The notes under the pieces were generated by a model that was not told the DNA's origin, ran no database searches, and was given only the letters and a program-made list of their open reading frames with translations. A stretch of DNA of 64,000 nucleotides from Amycolatopsis sp. NBC_01488 (GTDB lineage Bacteria; Actinomycetota; Actinomycetes; Mycobacteriales; Pseudonocardiaceae), in contig NZ_CP109434.1 in the NCBI RefSeq assembly GCF_036227105.1, forward strand, positions 5,675,001 to 5,739,000, written 5' to 3'. Position 1 is the first letter of the stretch. Every line of letters begins with the position of its first letter. Positions 31,532 to 40,324 of this stretch are shown one piece after another. Position numbers and translations under genes: made by a program.

Positions 31532-34402
31532 TCACCTCACATGGCTGTGGCGGGCATCCAGACGGTCTCGTACTCGATCACTTTCCGGGACGCCCAGCTG
31601 GTCGTAGAGTTCCAACGCCTGCTGCCAGTGAACGATTGCCGAACGTGCATCACCGGCCTCCAAGCGGGCATCGCCCACCCCTTCGTGTGCGCGTGCCTCT
31701 TCGTAGCGGTTTCCGGTCTCTTTCGCGAGGTGAAGTGCTTCCTCGTACCTTTGACAGGACATTTCAGGTTCACCAACGCGCCGGTGGATCTCGCCGAGCG
31801 TTCGAAGCGCTCGGTTTTCGATGTTTCGGTTCCTGATCCGGCGCGCCAACTCCAGCGCTCGCACGCAATGCTCGAGAGCCTTGCGGTGCTGGTTCATGTC
31901 AGAACAAATTTCGCCCAGAGCGCGGAGTGCGTAGCCCTCGATCGTGTCGTTTCCCGCTCTGCGGGCAACCGACACGGCTTCCTCGTAGCTGGTGATGGCG
32001 TCCTCATGCCTGCCTAGATTGAAGTATATCTCGCCGAGGCCCCGCAACGCATATCCCTCGAGGTCCTGATCGCCGGTTTCCCGACCGGCGGCGAGTGTGC
32101 GCTGGAGGACTTCTCTGGCTTCGTCGTTTGACCCCAATCTCGTGTGAACCAGACCCAGTGCGTGCAGTGCTCGGCCTTCGAGACTGCGGTCGCCCCTGTC
32201 AGCCGCGATACGAACGGCGGCTCGACAGTCGGTGAGCGCCCGCTGATAGTGACCGAGGAACCAGTTGATGTATCCGCGGCTGGCCAGTGCGTCTGCCTCG
32301 AAGAGGGCGTTGCCGAGGGCCGACGCCGCGACGAGCGCGTTCGTGTGCACGGCCAAAGCCTCGTCGTGGTTGCCGCAAATGTGAAAGTATCGCCACACCG
32401 TAGACGAAAGCAGGGATGCGTGGGTCGGCCAGCCGTGCGAGACGGTGAATTCCGACATCGTGACCAGATTCGAACATTCGGCGTTGAGCCAACCGAGGGC
32501 CCGGTCGTAGTTCGACACGTCCGCAGTCACCGCTGCGCGCTCGGAGAGCCTCGGACGGTGTGGCCAGTCTGTCGGCGCGACCGAGTCCATCGCCTTCGAC
32601 GCCGTGGAAAGGTAGAAGTCGAACAATCGAGTGAGGGCCGCGCGGCGGTCCGCTTCACTGTCGACGCTTGCCGACAGCTTGGACGCGTGCGCCCGGATCA
32701 GATCGTGGAAGCGGTACCGGCTAGGTGTTTGCTGCTGGAGGAGGTGCGCGTCGACAAGGTTCTCGAGCTTCCTCTCCGCCTCCTCCGGCGTGCATTCGAT
32801 CAGCGCGGCCGCCGCGTGCGGCTCGATGTCGGCGCCGGGAGCCAGCGCGGCCAAGCGAAAGGCCAGCTTCTCGTCGCTGGGAAGTTGTTCGTAAGACAGG
32901 GAGAAGGCGGTCGCGACGCTGAGGTCGTCGGTTTCGAGTTCTTCGAGCCGCCGGTGGTCGTCGCGCAGGCGCGCCGCCAGGTAAGAAGTGGTCCACGCTG
33001 TCCGATGGCGTAGCCGCGCTCCGGCGATCTGGATCGCCAAGGGAAGGAATCCGCACAGTCGCAGCACCTCCTCGGTGGCGTCGGGCTCGGTGAACGGCCG
33101 GTCGTCGCCGACGACTTTCTCGAACAGATCCCGCGCGTCGGCGAGGGGCATGACATCGAGCGAGATGAGGTTGGCGTCGAGGTTGGTGAGCCGCTGCCTG
33201 CTGGTGACCAAGGCCATGCTGTGCGGGGACCCGGGGAGCAGGGGCGTGATCTGCGTGGTATCGGACGCATTGTCGAGTACCACCAGGACGCGTCGACGGG
33301 CCAGCTGCGCCCGCCAGAGCGCTGACCGGTCTTCGACCTCCGGCGGGATCACCTCGGTGCCCAGTCCGAGCGCCCGCAACAACTTCTCCAGTGCCGTTGA
33401 CGGCGACATGGGAGCCCCGCCGGGCGTGTGCGCATTGAGGTCCACGAACAGTTGAGCGTCCGGGAACTTGCCGGCTAGGCGGTGTGCCGCGTGTACGGCG
33501 AGCGTAGTCTTGCCGACGCCGGCCATCCCGTCGATCGCAGAGATCACCGTGATCGTGCCCGCCGGAGTCGTCGAGGCCGACAGGAGTCGTTCGAGCGCGA
33601 GCTGTCGTCCGGTGAAGTAGCTGATGTCGCGCGGTAGGTCGTTGCGTGGCGTCCAGCGCTCCGGTGCAGGGAGCAAGGCCGCGTCGGTGACATACTCGCG
33701 CAAGCGCTTCAGGTCGGTTCCCGGCTCGATGCCGAGTTGTTCGCCGAGGGCACTTTCGATGCGCTGGTAGGCGACCAGTGCCTGGGCACGTGAACCCGAT
33801 CGGTGCCACGCCAGCATCAACAGACCGGCGAGCCGTTCGCGAAGGGGGTGTTCTTCCGCCCACCGCGTCAGCTCGTCGGTAAGCTGCCGATGCCGGCCGA
33901 GTTCCAGTTCGAGCTCTACGCACTCTTCGTAGGCAGCCAGCCGTTGTTCGTGCAGCCCGGTGATTTGCGGAATCAGGCCCGGACAGTCAAGGCCGACCAA
34001 GACGGCGCCTCGCCAGAGGCTCAGTGCGGCACGGAATTCGTTGACAGCTTCCGTGTTGCCCGACATTTTCCGCAATTCTCGGGCTCGGTCGAGTCGATCC
34101 GTGAAGTCGATCATGTCCAGTCGTACGGCTGCGGCCAAGGAATATCCGGCCGCTGTCGACTCGATTACGTGCGCGTTCCCGGCCAAGGCGCTCCGAAGGT
34201 TCGACACAGCGTTGCGGATCTGCTTCTCGGCGCTGGCAGGAGGTTCGGCCTCCCAGACTACGTCGATGAGGGTCTCGATGGGGACGACGTGGCCATGGGC
34301 CAACAGGAGAGCGGCGAGGACTTTCTGCTGCTTCGGTCCGCCGAGTTTCAGACGCCGGTCACCATCTGTTACCTCAAGAGGTCCCAGTACGCCGAATCTC
34401 AC
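31532..34402 (-). CDS. SARP/AfsR-type regulator: BTAD, NB-ARC and TPR domains
   Basis: A 956-residue regulator. An OmpR-type winged helix (VRFGVLGPLEV, then LKLGGPKQQKVLAALLLAHG, about 1-90) is followed by a bacterial transcriptional activation domain (about 95-240), an NB-ARC ATPase (P-loop GMAGVGKTT near 290; VLVVLDNAS Walker B) and about seven TPR repeats (640-950). Start GTG 34402 has GGAGG 9 bases upstream; earlier ATGs in frame have none. SARPs of this size (AfsR type) activate antibiotic clusters by binding tandem repeats, so this is the prime candidate activator of the adjoining NRPS/PKS region. Confidence 0.9.
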   Translation of the reverse strand: MRFGVLGPLEVTDGDRRLKLGGPKQQKVLAALLLAHGHVVPIETLIDVVWEAEPPASAEKQIRNAVSNLRSALAGNAHVIESTAAGYSLAAAVRLDMIDFTDRLDRARELRKMSGNTEAVNEFRAALSLWRGAVLVGLDCPGLIPQITGLHEQRLAAYEECVELELELGRHRQLTDELTRWAEEHPLRERLAGLLMLAWHRSGSRAQALVAYQRIESALGEQLGIEPGTDLKRLREYVTDAALLPAPERWTPRNDLPRDISYFTGRQLALERLLSASTTPAGTITVISAIDGMAGVGKTTLAVHAAHRLAGKFPDAQLFVDLNAHTPGGAPMSPSTALEKLLRALGLGTEVIPPEVEDRSALWRAQLARRRVLVVLDNASDTTQITPLLPGSPHSMALVTSRQRLTNLDANLISLDVMPLADARDLFEKVVGDDRPFTEPDATEEVLRLCGFLPLAIQIAGARLRHRTAWTTSYLAARLRDDHRRLEELETDDLSVATAFSLSYEQLPSDEKLAFRLAALAPGADIEPHAAAALIECTPEEAERKLENLVDAHLLQQQTPSRYRFHDLIRAHASKLSASVDSEADRRAALTRLFDFYLSTASKAMDSVAPTDWPHRPRLSERAAVTADVSNYDRALGWLNAECSNLVTMSEFTVSHGWPTHASLLSSTVWRYFHICGNHDEALAVHTNALVAASALGNALFEADALASRGYINWFLGHYQRALTDCRAAVRIAADRGDRSLEGRALHALGLVHTRLGSNDEAREVLQRTLAAGRETGDQDLEGYALRGLGEIYFNLGRHEDAITSYEEAVSVARRAGNDTIEGYALRALGEICSDMNQHRKALEHCVRALELARRIRNRNIENRALRTLGEIHRRVGEPEMSCQRYEEALHLAKETGNRYEEARAHEGVGDARLEAGDARSAIVHWQQALELYDQLGVPESDRVRDRLDARHSHVR

Positions 34403-34432
34403 ACCGCCCCCTCCTTCGACGAACCCGATCAT

Positions 34433-34671
34433 GGCAACGATAGCAAGATTCGAGGACGTGCCGAGGATAGAACAAGGACCGCCTGGGGCAGCATCGTCCG
34501 GGGCCGGTCGCATCGCTGTGGGGTGACTGTCAGTCGAGCCGGCAGAAGGGGGACTCGCGAGGTGCCTGAACGTGAAGGTTGACCTGCCGAATGGTCGGAT
34601 GGTGATCCGCGCTCTGGAAGAGCCGGGGTGTAACACGAAAGCCCTGATCAGGACAGAGGCAACCATAGCAA
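34433..34671. repeat. two near-identical 14-mers GGCAAC[G/C]ATAGCAA in a regulator intergenic region
   Basis: GGCAACGATAGCAA (34433-34446) lies 31 bases upstream of the SARP start and GGCAACCATAGCAA (34658-34671) lies just before the small frame at 34679. They differ at one position, share orientation and are 225 bases apart. Similar GGCAAC cores occur at 40256 and 44739-44797. They are candidate binding sites of a cluster regulator. Confidence 0.45.
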
Positions 34672-34678
34672 TCCGGAG

Positions 34679-34957
34679 GTGCGCCAGGCGCTGGGCGGCA
34701 CGCCGGGAGTCGTCCGGCCGGAGTGCTTGCCGACGAGGAACTCGCCACGGCCGGACAGCGAAGACGCTTGGCAGGTCGCGCAGTTCGCCGCCACGAACGC
34801 GGCCCTGGCGCCGACGTCGGCTGCCGGCCCGGTATGGGGATTCGCCGACGGGCCATTCCGGAACTTCGCGACGCAGTTCGGCTGCGACCGGCCCGCCGAG
34901 GACTCTCTCGCGAACGTGGCTCTACAGCGTGCAGAACGATTGCGAATCTATGTGTAG
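34679..34957 (+). CDS. possible small protein, unknown
   Basis: A GTG-started 92-codon frame in the 578-base gap between the SARP gene and the XRE/NB-ARC gene. Third positions are strongly GC, and the segment AQFAATNAALAPTSAAGPVW followed by FADGPFRNFATQFG reads like a real protein, but the only ribosome site (GGAG) abuts the start. It may be a small gene or a remnant. I cannot name a family. Confidence 0.3.
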   Translation: MRQALGGTPGVVRPECLPTRNSPRPDSEDAWQVAQFAATNAALAPTSAAGPVWGFADGPFRNFATQFGCDRPAEDSLANVALQRAERLRIYV

Positions 34958-34980
34958 GAATTGTCGATGGAGGGGGTTTT

Positions 34981-36201
34981 GTGGTATTGAATAGCAAGTC
35001 GGCGTCGCAAGGCAGATCCGGACTCGCTGGGTACCTGATCACTCAGCGCGCAGCCCTGCGCTGGTCGCAGGAAGAACTCGCCAACCGCTCGTCGGTGAGT
35101 GTTCGGACTATTCGAAACATCGAGACCGGCGCCACCCGGTCGCCTCGGCGTGCCTCGGTTGAGCTGTTGCTGACCACAATTTCTGGGGCGGGCGGCGCTC
35201 TGCCGATGACGGTCAAAAGCAGCGCCGGCCCCGGTTGGGCCGGATTGTGCATCAATCTGGATCCGCTGGTTGGCCATGCCGGTGAGGTCGAGAAGGTGGC
35301 GGACGCTCTTTGGGAGAGCCGTTGCCTGACGCTGACCGGCCCCGGCGGGGTGGGGAAGACCCGGCTGGCGGTGGAGGTCGCAGGGCGGGTCGCTCGACGC
35401 GATGCCGAACCGATCGTCGTGATCGGCGCGGAGGCGCTGGCTGGAGGCGACTCGGAGATCGGTGAGCTGACGCGCGAGCTCGACATGGATGGGGAGAAAT
35501 TTCGCGGCATCGTGCTGTTCGACGGTGTCGAACGGATTCTGGACGAGGCCGTCGACCTGGTGTGGCGGTTGCTCGGTGCGTACCCCGGTATCCGGGTGCT
35601 GATCACCTCGCGTCGAGCTTTGCTCCTACCGGGGGTGCCCGTCTGTGAAGTCCGGCCCTTCGGGGTGAGCGAGGACACTTCCGGTGGCTATGCGGCAGAA
35701 TTTCTGTTCCGACGGCTCGCAGTGCTGTGTCCGACCTTGGATCTCAGCAGTCGGCTGCCGGCGATCCTGAGGTTGTGCAACCTACTTGACCACATGCCCG
35801 GAGCATTGGAGGCCGCCGCCGTCTGGCTGCGTTCCGCGTCCTTGGACGCCTTATTGCAGACCGACCCGCTCGAGGCGGTGCTCAGACAGTCGACGGGTCG
35901 CGGTCTGCCGCACCAGCGCACGCTGGCAGACAGCATCGATTGGAGTGTGGACATGCTCGACCCGAGGCAGCGTGCGATGCTTCGCGTGTTGTCGGCGTTG
36001 CCTGGTCAGTTCACCGTCGCGGACGTTTTCCGTGAGGCGGAGGGCATGCAGTCGATCGGACAGGACGTCGTTGCCCAGCTGGCCAAGCTGGTGGAACTCT
36101 CGCTTGTACAGGTGCGGCGCGGTCCGGAATACGCCTACAATGTGCTCGGCTACGTCCGGAGATTCATGAGGTCCGCGTCGGTGAACCTGACCGGTCTGTA
36201 A
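34981..36201 (+). CDS. XRE-type HTH regulator with NB-ARC ATPase domain
   Basis: A 406-residue protein. An N-terminal XRE helix-turn-helix (LRWSQEELANRSSVSVRTIR near 25-44) is joined to an NB-ARC/STAND ATPase (P-loop GPGGVGKTRLA near 120-130; VLITSRRALLL near 202-212; LADSIDWSVDMLDPRQRAML near 315). No TPR or LuxR effector region follows, so it is shorter than most family members. GTG 34981 has ATGGAGGGGG ahead. The stop lies 38 bases inside the convergent GltS-like gene. It is likely a cluster-situated regulator. Confidence 0.82.
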   Translation: MVLNSKSASQGRSGLAGYLITQRAALRWSQEELANRSSVSVRTIRNIETGATRSPRRASVELLLTTISGAGGALPMTVKSSAGPGWAGLCINLDPLVGHAGEVEKVADALWESRCLTLTGPGGVGKTRLAVEVAGRVARRDAEPIVVIGAEALAGGDSEIGELTRELDMDGEKFRGIVLFDGVERILDEAVDLVWRLLGAYPGIRVLITSRRALLLPGVPVCEVRPFGVSEDTSGGYAAEFLFRRLAVLCPTLDLSSRLPAILRLCNLLDHMPGALEAAAVWLRSASLDALLQTDPLEAVLRQSTGRGLPHQRTLADSIDWSVDMLDPRQRAMLRVLSALPGQFTVADVFREAEGMQSIGQDVVAQLAKLVELSLVQVRRGPEYAYNVLGYVRRFMRSASVNLTGL

Positions 36202-37423
36202 CTGGGGACCACAGGTGGCTCGGGGCGAGGGCGCTCGGCGTGTACACACCAAGTGAACTGATCAGCATTCGAAGCTCGAGTGTCAGCGCCTCGACCAGCT
36301 GTACCAGGCCGTGGCGAGGGTTTTCGTCCACCGCGATCAAGGCGGCTCGCCCCAGGCCGACCGACCGTGCGCCGAGCGCCAAGCATTTCACTGCGCGGGT
36401 GCCTTCCCAGATCCTGCCGGAACTCAGCAAGCAACCGGACGAGCCTTGAAGCAGGTCCATGCAGACGCCGAGGGGCAGTCCGACGCTCGTGAGAAATGCC
36501 CTGGGCGCCCAGCCTGTGCCGGCTTCCGCTCCATCGACCGTCACCGCGTCGGCTCCGGCTTCCCAAGCCACCGTGGCGGCGTGGGCGATGTCGGATGCGG
36601 GGGGCAGTTTGACCCATACTCGAGCGCGTGGGAAGTTGTTGCGCATCATGCGTACCTGGTTGACGAGTATCTCCTCGGTGAAAGTGCCCGGAATGCTCGT
36701 GCGCAGGCTGGCGGCAACCGATCCGAAGAGAGGGTGAGTCGCATACTGTGAGGTGAGTGAGGCGGCGATGCGGGCGTCGACAACGGTCATCCCGCCCAAC
36801 CCGGGTTTCGCGCCCTGCCCGACCTTGAGCTCGAACCCCAATCGCTCCGATCGAAGGAGCGGCTCGGTGGCGGGATCACTGTAAATGTCGTTCCAGACCT
36901 CGGCGTCGGCGTCCTCAGTGGATTGCTGGACGACCACGCCGCCGGCACCGTCCGGTACGGCGCCCAGGTAGGCATCCACTCGATCTGCCAGTACGGATCG
37001 CGCGGCGGAGCGAGAGCCGTGGATCGGAACCACATTTTCCCCGACGACCATGGGTAGACCGAGGCTGCCTGCTTGCCTGCTCGCCTCCACCGCGTGGGAG
37101 GCGCTGCCCAGCTGAGTCGAGCCGAAGGCTGAGAGGTAGACCGGCAACGGCGACCGGAACCCGCCGATCCTGGTATCGAGATCGACGTCGTGAAAAGCCG
37201 GTTCACGGCCGAGCTCGACCATTTTGGCGAGTCGGGCGGGCATGAAGACGGGCGGAACGATGCGAAGAAGGGCAAGTGGATCCCCGGTGAGTTCGACAGC
37301 CGCGGACTGGCCGTAGACGTCCTGGCCGTACCCTTCGAGCGGTGGGAAGATCGCGGCCGATCCGGTGCGGGCTCGTTCGCGTACTTCTGCTTCCGGGAAC
37401 CCGGTGGCGTGTAGCTGCCTCAT
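36164..37423 (-). CDS. stand-alone FMN-binding glutamate-synthase-like domain protein
   Basis: A 419-residue protein matching the central FMN (beta/alpha)8 domain of glutamate synthase: GQGAKPGLGG (about 204-213), VWVKLPPASDIAHAA, ADAVTVDGAEAGTGWAPRAF and GLPLGVCMDL. The cysteines that hold the 3Fe-4S cluster in GOGAT are not visible in the corresponding C-terminal segment, and there is no amidotransferase domain. It could use NH3 and FMNH2 for a reductive amination, or isomerise or oxidise an amino acid. ATG 37423 overlaps the upstream stop (ATGA) as the last gene of the mutase operon. Confidence 0.75.
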   Translation of the reverse strand: MRQLHATGFPEAEVRERARTGSAAIFPPLEGYGQDVYGQSAAVELTGDPLALLRIVPPVFMPARLAKMVELGREPAFHDVDLDTRIGGFRSPLPVYLSAFGSTQLGSASHAVEASRQAGSLGLPMVVGENVVPIHGSRSAARSVLADRVDAYLGAVPDGAGGVVVQQSTEDADAEVWNDIYSDPATEPLLRSERLGFELKVGQGAKPGLGGMTVVDARIAASLTSQYATHPLFGSVAASLRTSIPGTFTEEILVNQVRMMRNNFPRARVWVKLPPASDIAHAATVAWEAGADAVTVDGAEAGTGWAPRAFLTSVGLPLGVCMDLLQGSSGCLLSSGRIWEGTRAVKCLALGARSVGLGRAALIAVDENPRHGLVQLVEALTLELRMLISSLGVYTPSALAPSHLWSPVTDRSGSPTRTS

Positions 37424-38412
37424 GCTCCCAACTGTCCGGGAACCTTGGGATACGCGGTCGTTTGCCACAGATAGTCCAATCCGGTGATGAATCGGGTCAG
37501 CCGCTCAAGGCCGAGTCCGAATCCCGAGCTGGGCGGGATGCCGTCGCGGAGCACGTCGAGGTACCAACCGTACTTCGCAGGGTTTTCTCCGGTCTCTCGC
37601 ATTCTGGTGACCACTCGCGTGTAGTCGTGCTCCCGCTCGCCGCCACTGGCCAGTTCGCCGAAGCCGCCGGGTGCGAGGAGATCGAAATTGCGCAGAAGAT
37701 CACGCTCGTCGGGGTCTTGACGGTCGTAGAACCCGCGGGACCCGCGCGGATAATGAGTTATGAAGAACGGTCCGGCTGCTTTTTGTGAGAGCAAAGCCTC
37801 GCCTGACCAGCTGATCTCCGCATGGAGGTCCTGCGTGTGCTGAAGCTCGCGCAACCGAGTCACGGCCTCCCGGTGGGTGAGCGTTTCGAACGGCTCGTGG
37901 AGGAGCGAAACGAGGTTCGTCGGGTCCCTGCCGAGTGCGGTGAGATCTGCGGTGCACGCTTCGGTGACGTGCTTCACCACGTGCGTCACGAGTCGTTCGA
38001 GGAGCTCCTGGGTGTCCGAGCGGGTCGCGTGCGCCAGCTCGACATCGATCTGGTTGAACTCCACCAGGTGCCGCGCGGTGTCAGCGGTTTCCGGTGGTTC
38101 GGCACGCAGATTCGCGGCGACGCAGAAAAGGCGTGACGTCGCGGTGAGCGATGCCTGCTTGTATAGAATCGCGCTCGTCATCAATTTGTACCGGTGGCCG
38201 TAGAGGCTGACGTCGAGCTGCTTCGCGCCGCGCGCACCGGGATCGGTCACCGGGCCGACGACCGGCGCCGGCAGCTCGATGCACCCTTCTTGCCGGAGGA
38301 AGGCGCGAGCGGCCACCAGGACCTGGTCCTGGACTCGCAGCGCCCGCTGAGTGACCGGTGAGCGCAAGTGCTGACCGGGCGGCGGCGGGAACCGACGGTC
38401 GGGGTCCGTCAT
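37420..38412 (-). CDS. class II AsnRS-related enzyme, asparagine-synthetase-A-like
   Basis: A 330-residue class II aminoacyl-tRNA-synthetase catalytic domain without an anticodon-binding domain. Motif 2 is VAANLRAEPPETADTARHLV with EFNQIDVELA (about 97-127) and motif 3 is SGFGLGLERLTRFITGL (about 297-313). This is the layout of the archaeal AsnRS-related asparagine synthetase, which forms an aminoacyl-adenylate and transfers it to ammonia. Beside glutamate mutase it could amidate 3-methylaspartate to 3-methylasparagine, or charge it onto another acceptor. Its start and stop both overlap neighbours by 4 bases. Confidence 0.75.
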   Translation of the reverse strand: MTDPDRRFPPPPGQHLRSPVTQRALRVQDQVLVAARAFLRQEGCIELPAPVVGPVTDPGARGAKQLDVSLYGHRYKLMTSAILYKQASLTATSRLFCVAANLRAEPPETADTARHLVEFNQIDVELAHATRSDTQELLERLVTHVVKHVTEACTADLTALGRDPTNLVSLLHEPFETLTHREAVTRLRELQHTQDLHAEISWSGEALLSQKAAGPFFITHYPRGSRGFYDRQDPDERDLLRNFDLLAPGGFGELASGGEREHDYTRVVTRMRETGENPAKYGWYLDVLRDGIPPSSGFGLGLERLTRFITGLDYLWQTTAYPKVPGQLGA

Positions 38413-39704
38413 GAGAGTCTCGATTCAGCGGGTGTCATGCCAGTTGCTCCGATCGTCGCGGCGCTGTCGTACTTACGGCGAACGTAGGACAGGTACTCGA
38501 GCAGACCTCGTGAACTCAGGTCCGCCTCTTCGGTGGTCTCGCGGTGGATTGGCAATGTCCCGGTCGCGGCCCAGCGGAGTTTGCCGCGTGCGTCGATGAA
38601 CGCCCTCGTCGCGCCGGCGTTGTCGGGGTGCAGGCAGTAGGGTATGTCCAGGTGCCCCTTGGCGAACGCGAGGATCAGCGCGGCCCCGATGTCGTGCCCG
38701 AAGCTCAGAACGGCGTCGAGGAACAGTCGTGCTTCCCTCTCTACTCCGGTGTCCTCCACCTCCGGCCGGTGGCCGATGTGACAGCGCTCGGCCGTTTGTG
38801 CCGCTCGTTCCAGGGCGGATACATTTTCGGCTACGGTCGGTATGCGGTGGGCTTCGGCGCTGGTCTTGACGATGAGCCGGGCCGCGCCTTCCTCGACCGC
38901 CAATCGGGTCGCGTCGTCGAGCACGTGTTCGGCGCCGGAGCGGGTGGCCGGGTACATCCCCATGTAGGCGTAGAGCACGATGTGCCATTCCGCCTCCGGC
39001 AAGTACTCCCCGGCGAGGCGACGCAGCGCACGGATCGCCTCTCGGTCCTGGTCGGCATCGGCCTGTTGCGCGTAGCTGAGCGAAACGCTGTCGATCCCGT
39101 GCTGCACGAAGAACATCGCTTCGAGAATGCTGAGCGCCACCAGGAGGCCGGGCGGGCACAATTGTCCCATCATGCAGCCACCGAACGTCTCCAGATGCGG
39201 CCGGCTGCCCTGGCCGCGGGCGGCGGCGAGCGTTTCGGCGGCGACAGCCCAGTTGCGCACGGAATCGCGGAGGGGAAAGCGTCCGTAGGGCAGGCAGTAG
39301 GATACCGGGCCACCTTCGGTGGCGTCCATGCCCGCGTCGATCAGCGCAACCATGATCCGTTGGGGTACTGGAGAGCCGTGGCGTACCTGGACAGGGAAGT
39401 CAGGGGTCTGCAGTCCGTCGAGGACGGCACGGGTGACGTCGGTCCTCGTCGTCACCAATGGATATCCGTTGAGGTCGAGGCCTTCGAGGACGGCCAGCGT
39501 CGCCGACTCGAGGTCGTCGAGGCGGGTGTAGCTGTCGACGCTGATGGTGCCGACTGTAGTCGCGGCCGCGTGTTTCGTGGCGAGCAGGCCCTCTCGCATC
39601 ACGCGCGGGTCGGACATGCCCATGCGGGGTTGCACCACGAGCCGGCGTCGAGCGGCGGCAGCGGCCACGGCATCTCCGAACGATCCGGGCACTGCGGTTT
39701 TCAT
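38409..39704 (-). CDS. methylaspartate (glutamate) mutase, epsilon subunit
   Basis: A 431-residue catalytic subunit of the coenzyme-B12-dependent mutase that interconverts L-glutamate and (2S,3S)-3-methylaspartate. Matching segments include VQPRMGMSDP (near 25), GTISVDSYTRLDD, PLVTTRTDVTRAVLDGL, VRHGSP with EGGPVSYCLPYGR (about 105-142), GGCMMGQLCPPGLL and DIPYCLHPDNAG. In actinomycetes such genes supply 3-methylaspartate to NRPS or PKS pathways (for example friulimicin, vicenistatin). It overlaps the sigma-subunit gene by 4 bases. Confidence 0.88.
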   Translation of the reverse strand: MKTAVPGSFGDAVAAAAARRRLVVQPRMGMSDPRVMREGLLATKHAAATTVGTISVDSYTRLDDLESATLAVLEGLDLNGYPLVTTRTDVTRAVLDGLQTPDFPVQVRHGSPVPQRIMVALIDAGMDATEGGPVSYCLPYGRFPLRDSVRNWAVAAETLAAARGQGSRPHLETFGGCMMGQLCPPGLLVALSILEAMFFVQHGIDSVSLSYAQQADADQDREAIRALRRLAGEYLPEAEWHIVLYAYMGMYPATRSGAEHVLDDATRLAVEEGAARLIVKTSAEAHRIPTVAENVSALERAAQTAERCHIGHRPEVEDTGVEREARLFLDAVLSFGHDIGAALILAFAKGHLDIPYCLHPDNAGATRAFIDARGKLRWAATGTLPIHRETTEEADLSSRGLLEYLSYVRRKYDSAATIGATGMTPAESRLS

Positions 39705-40186
39705 TTCCCGCCTCGGACCACGAGCGTCGCGAGCAGAGTCTGCAGGCGGCTCATGCCGTCCTCCCCGTCGAGCACTGCACTGAAGCCTTCTGAGAGAAGC
39801 CGTTCCCGATACCGGCGGCCGCCGAGACCAATCCCCAATTTGCCGCCGATGACCACTCGGATCGCGCGCAGGGACGGCACCGCGCGAAGCGCGCGGATCA
39901 GCTGTAGACCGTCATTGACGCCGTGGCCATTCACCGTGCTGACCACGATGAGGTCGGGCACCACGTTCGTCGCTTCAGCGATGACCAGCCCGACAGGCGG
40001 ACAGGGGCCGAGGTTGCGCACTGCCAGCCCGGATTCTTCAAGCCATCTCTGTAGGAACACGAGGTTCCAGGTGTGCGCGTCCGAGATGGTTGTGGTCAGA
40101 AGCGCGGCGGGGCCTGACGAGCTGGACCCGTGGCTTATTGTGGACGTGTTGGCCCTTCGGCCGAACTGCTGCGCGTCGGGCCTCAT
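39701..40186 (-). CDS. methylaspartate mutase, sigma (B12-binding) subunit
   Basis: A 161-residue cobalamin-binding protein. SDAHTWN (near 35-41) carries the His that coordinates cobalt; the last position of the classical DxHxxG motif is Asn here. NLGPCPP, VVSTVNGHG and VVIGGKLGIG follow in the expected order for the flavodoxin-like B12 fold. I prefer ATG 40186, which has a GGAAAGGCAGG leader, over TTG 40216. It is first in the four-gene coupled operon (sigma, epsilon, AsnRS-like, GltS-like). Confidence 0.85.
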   Translation of the reverse strand: MRPDAQQFGRRANTSTISHGSSSSGPAALLTTTISDAHTWNLVFLQRWLEESGLAVRNLGPCPPVGLVIAEATNVVPDLIVVSTVNGHGVNDGLQLIRALRAVPSLRAIRVVIGGKLGIGLGGRRYRERLLSEGFSAVLDGEDGMSRLQTLLATLVVRGGK

Positions 40187-40255
40187 CAGTCCTGCCTTTC
40201 CTGAGATTTCCTGCAATTCTCGCAGTGTCCTCGGGAGCTCACCAGGAACGTGCCC

Positions 40256-40276
40256 GGCAACTCGTGCGGAGTTGCC
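40256..40276. promoter_or_regulatory. perfect inverted repeat upstream of the mutase operon
   Basis: GGCAACTC (40256-40263) and GAGTTGCC (40269-40276) form a perfect 8-base inverted repeat with a 5-base spacer, 70-90 bases upstream of the sigma-subunit ATG. The GGCAAC/GTTGCC core also occurs four times in the NRPS promoter region (44739-44797) and twice near the SARP gene. Confidence 0.55.
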
Positions 40277-40324
40277 CCTTGGGACACCTTGATCCAGACA
40301 GTGGTCTGGAGGGAGGACGTCCTG

